Shown here piece after piece: positions 18,856-21,157 of a stretch of 21,157 bases of DNA (the first letter of the stretch is position 1; the number at the start of each line of letters is the position of its first letter). A program made the translations under genes and the position numbers. Source of the stretch: Azolla pinnata (lineage: Eukaryota; Streptophyta; Polypodiopsida; Salviniales; Salviniaceae); contig JBBBWG010003648.1 of assembly GCA_037176905.1 (NCBI GenBank), positions 1-21,157 of the forward strand, read 5' to 3'. Under the pieces are notes generated by a model, which was not told the DNA's origin, ran no database searches, and saw nothing but the letters and a program-made list of their open reading frames with translations.

Positions 18856-21157
18856 GATGGAAGGAGAGACACCTTTAGAGTATGCTGAATTCCAGTTATC
18901 GCCGAGGAAGACCAGGTATGCAAAATGCGATTGTGCTAGTTGGGCAGTCAGAGAATTGTTCTTGTTTTCTGTCTTCTAAATGTGTAATGCCATTCATATG
19001 ATTGGGAAGAGCACATAGATTGCATGATCATGTGGCCCCCTGTGTTGTTGCTTGGATCCCCTCAGGATCTGATTGTTAGCGAGTTCGGATCTCTGACTGC
19101 ACTGGTACTAAGGATTGGTGAAAAAGGAGGAAATTGTGAAGCTTAGCCCATATGGTGGTGGTAGTGATGGTGATGAATGATGATGATGATGATGATGATG
19201 ATGATGTTGATGATGATGTTGATGCAGATGTGAGCTGTTCATTTCATCGGCAGCAGATGGATCAAGGGAGAGGCTTGTCTCAGGTTCCATGAAGCCATTT
19301 GAGATGAACTTGCCGCTGCTCGCAGAAGCTCGGGCAGCTGCCAGAGATGGTCATCTTCTCCTTCAGTCACCAGGACCTGATACCACATGGTTTAGCAAAG
19401 GCACTCTAGAGAGGTAAAGCATTCATGCACACATAGCTACATGATATGCATACATTCATGCCGACATTCTCATCCACGCATTCATGCATTCATGCGCGTA
19501 TGTATGTATCTGTGTAGCTTCAGCTGAATCTGCTGCAGAATTTCTTGGTATACAAAAACATGCAGTTTCTCCTCACTTTAAAGCATGCCATGGTTCTTTT
19601 CTCTGGCCTCAGATTTGTGAGGTTTGTGAACACACCCGAGGTCATCGAGAGAGCAAAGGCCATCGAAGACGAGCGCCTTCAACTGGAACAAGTTCGCGAC
19701 ACCGTGGCCATCGCAAACACCTTCTCACATGTAAATTCTCTTTTTATATCGATCGGTTTCTTTGTTATACCTTGTTTTGGAATCGATTGGAATCGATTTC
19801 TCTTGCACATCAAGACATGGTGTGTGTTCATCAGTTTTTAACCCATCTCTGGATTTTTCTCTGTCTTTTACTGATGGCGTAGACATGGAGTGGATCGGGA
19901 GAAACCGAAGAGGCTCAGCCTGATGCATCGAAGTGAGTCATCAATCGTGCTTGCAGGCACGGTAGAGATAAGCACTTCATCTTATACATGGATGCATCTC
20001 ATCATCTATGTTGTGCAGGAGAGAGCTGATGAGAGCAATGGAGGCAAGGCTGACTGCATTGCACGAGGAGCAGATCATGGCATTCACTCGGGCAAATGCA
20101 GCTGGGTTCGACGACAAGAGCATTGTCGATCTAATGAATTTTGCAGAGAATTTCGGTGCCCAACGATTGAGGTATGTAAAGTCTTTTGGATGCGTACGCA
20201 GCTTTCCTTTCCGTTCTTTGCAGTGTGGTACCTGTATTGAATTTCCTTAACGAATCCTTGATTTCGTGGTTAGCGATGCATGCACGAATTTTCTCGCTTT
20301 GTCGAGAAAGAGAACAGTGCAACATAAAGAGCCTCCCTCGATCGGGCCTTCTTCAATAACCAGAAATGCAAGCTCTAAAGGAAGTGAATCAACAGCGTCT
20401 GATGAAGAGGATTGGTTCCCTGGTTCAAAGAGGAGGCTCGATTTTGGCGTAAAGAGAGTCGAAGCAAATTGCCCTGGAGGTACTAAACCATCTTTTTGTC
20501 TTGAAAAATGCTTTCAAGAGAATGTAAGGCAAAAAAATTTTGACTGTAAACAATCTTCTTCGTGTTACAGCACTTCAAGCTGCTAGTATCCAATCTCCTT
20601 CTCTACCTCAGAGAGCATCAGGGGATTCAAGTCAGAAACAGTCTTTTGGAGTGGGCCATATGGAACGTGAACCTGCAGGAAGTAGTTTTCTCAACCATTT
20701 GCATAAAATGGCACTCAAAGTAGAGGCAAGATCTACCGAAGATTTTGGATGGCACAATGATGAACCAGAAGGTGATGAGAAAGGTCAATCTCTTTCTCAC
20801 GGAGATGTAGGGACAGTCTCTTATCCATCTTCGATAGAAAGAAGCTCCTCATTACCATCTCTAAAGGCTGTGAATGTGAAAAATCCGCTCGCCTCCCAGA
20901 ATGCCTCCATCGATGCTGGGAATAATGCAAAAGGCTTCTCTTCTGAAACTGGAGAGATGGAAGCAAAGGAGAGCTCGAAGAAGCTTCTTCACGAGCAGAG
21001 CGAAAACGATACTGATGTGAAAACTCGAGAGGACATGGCACCAGCGAGACGACTGAGCGTGGCTGCTGCCATCAGCCTTTTCGAAAGTAAAAAGAAGGAT
21101 TCGACCGAGCCCCCACTCAGGAAGCTCGTGAAGCAAGAAAGCCGCAAAGTTTCAATA
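18856..21157 (+). CDS. COP1-interacting protein 7-related protein, N-terminal 453 residues (truncated by window edge)
   Basis: Seven coding exons read through: 18856-18914, 19228-19413, 19613-19730, 19883-19932, 20019-20171, 20274-20479 and 20571 to past the edge. They total 1,359 nt in phase, with GT-AG introns. ATG 18856 has a favourable context (AGGATGG). Residues 1-21 (MEGETPLEYAEFQLSPRKTRC), then [24 protein letters not shown] at about 74-97, are the conserved N-terminus of the CIP7 family. A second conserved block, KRELMRAMEARLTAL...NFAENFGAQRLSDACTNFLAL (about 138-198), follows. The acidic DEEDWFPGSKRR lies near 231-242, and ARRLSVAAAISLFESK near 421-436 matches the conserved RRLSV...LFE motif. 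CIP7 binds the photomorphogenesis repressor COP1 in Arabidopsis and acts as a nuclear positive regulator of light-induced genes. This copy looks closer to the uncharacterised CIP7-related paralogues, so a light role is inference. The C-terminal part is off the window. Confidence 0.93.
19165..19227 (+). repeat. GAT microsatellite abutting the exon 2 acceptor of the CIP7-related gene
   Basis: GAT/GTT triplets run to the splice acceptor GATGCAG|ATG, so intron 1 (18915-19227) ends in a purine/T triplet repeat rather than a polypyrimidine tract. The acceptor choice is supported by frame and protein homology: AG+A gives Arg, followed by CELFISS. Confidence 0.85.

Overview
This is nuclear DNA from a flowering plant. 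Two multi-exon genes carry canonical GT-AG introns and encode plant-specific protein architectures. They are separated by about 10 kb of AT-rich, transposon- and satellite-rich sequence with no convincing gene. The sequence does not fix the species; a monocot would fit but is not demonstrated.

Layout. Positions 1-413 hold a dense cluster of dyad symmetries with a G-box and a minus-strand TATA box. From about 430 to 1221 a long CAT/TCA, then TTC, then GTCGTCT simple-repeat leader precedes gene 1. Gene 1 (1244-7745, plus strand, 11 coding exons, 629 residues) encodes an acidic ARID DNA-binding protein ending in an alpha-crystallin/Hsp20-like domain, the plant ARID5/ARID6 type. A poly(A) signal lies at 7954. 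From 7.98 to 10.4 kb there is unassigned, increasingly AT-rich DNA. At 10408-12523 lies a complete 2,116-bp non-autonomous CACTA (EnSpm) DNA transposon with matching terminal inverted repeats and a 3-bp AGA target duplication. It carries no transposase, only repeat arrays and small tRNA-like and promoter-like modules. From 12.5 to 17.4 kb the DNA is AT-rich with a tRNA-like SINE signal, tandem duplications and microsatellites. From 17.4 to 18.25 kb a long TTC pyrimidine tract leads into gene 2. An assembly defect (67 G followed by 10 N) sits at 18581-18657. Gene 2 (18856 to beyond the right edge, plus strand, 7 coding exons visible, 453 residues) encodes a COP1-interacting-protein-7-related protein.

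The two genes share no obvious pathway and are independent transcription units on the same strand. Both families belong to nuclear regulation (chromatin for ARID, light signalling for the CIP7 group). The more unusual features are the anatomy of the CACTA element, the GAT microsatellite that replaces the polypyrimidine tract at the first acceptor of gene 2, and the palindrome cluster at the left edge. All exon boundaries come from reading splice consensus and reading-frame continuity by eye; no transcript evidence was available.
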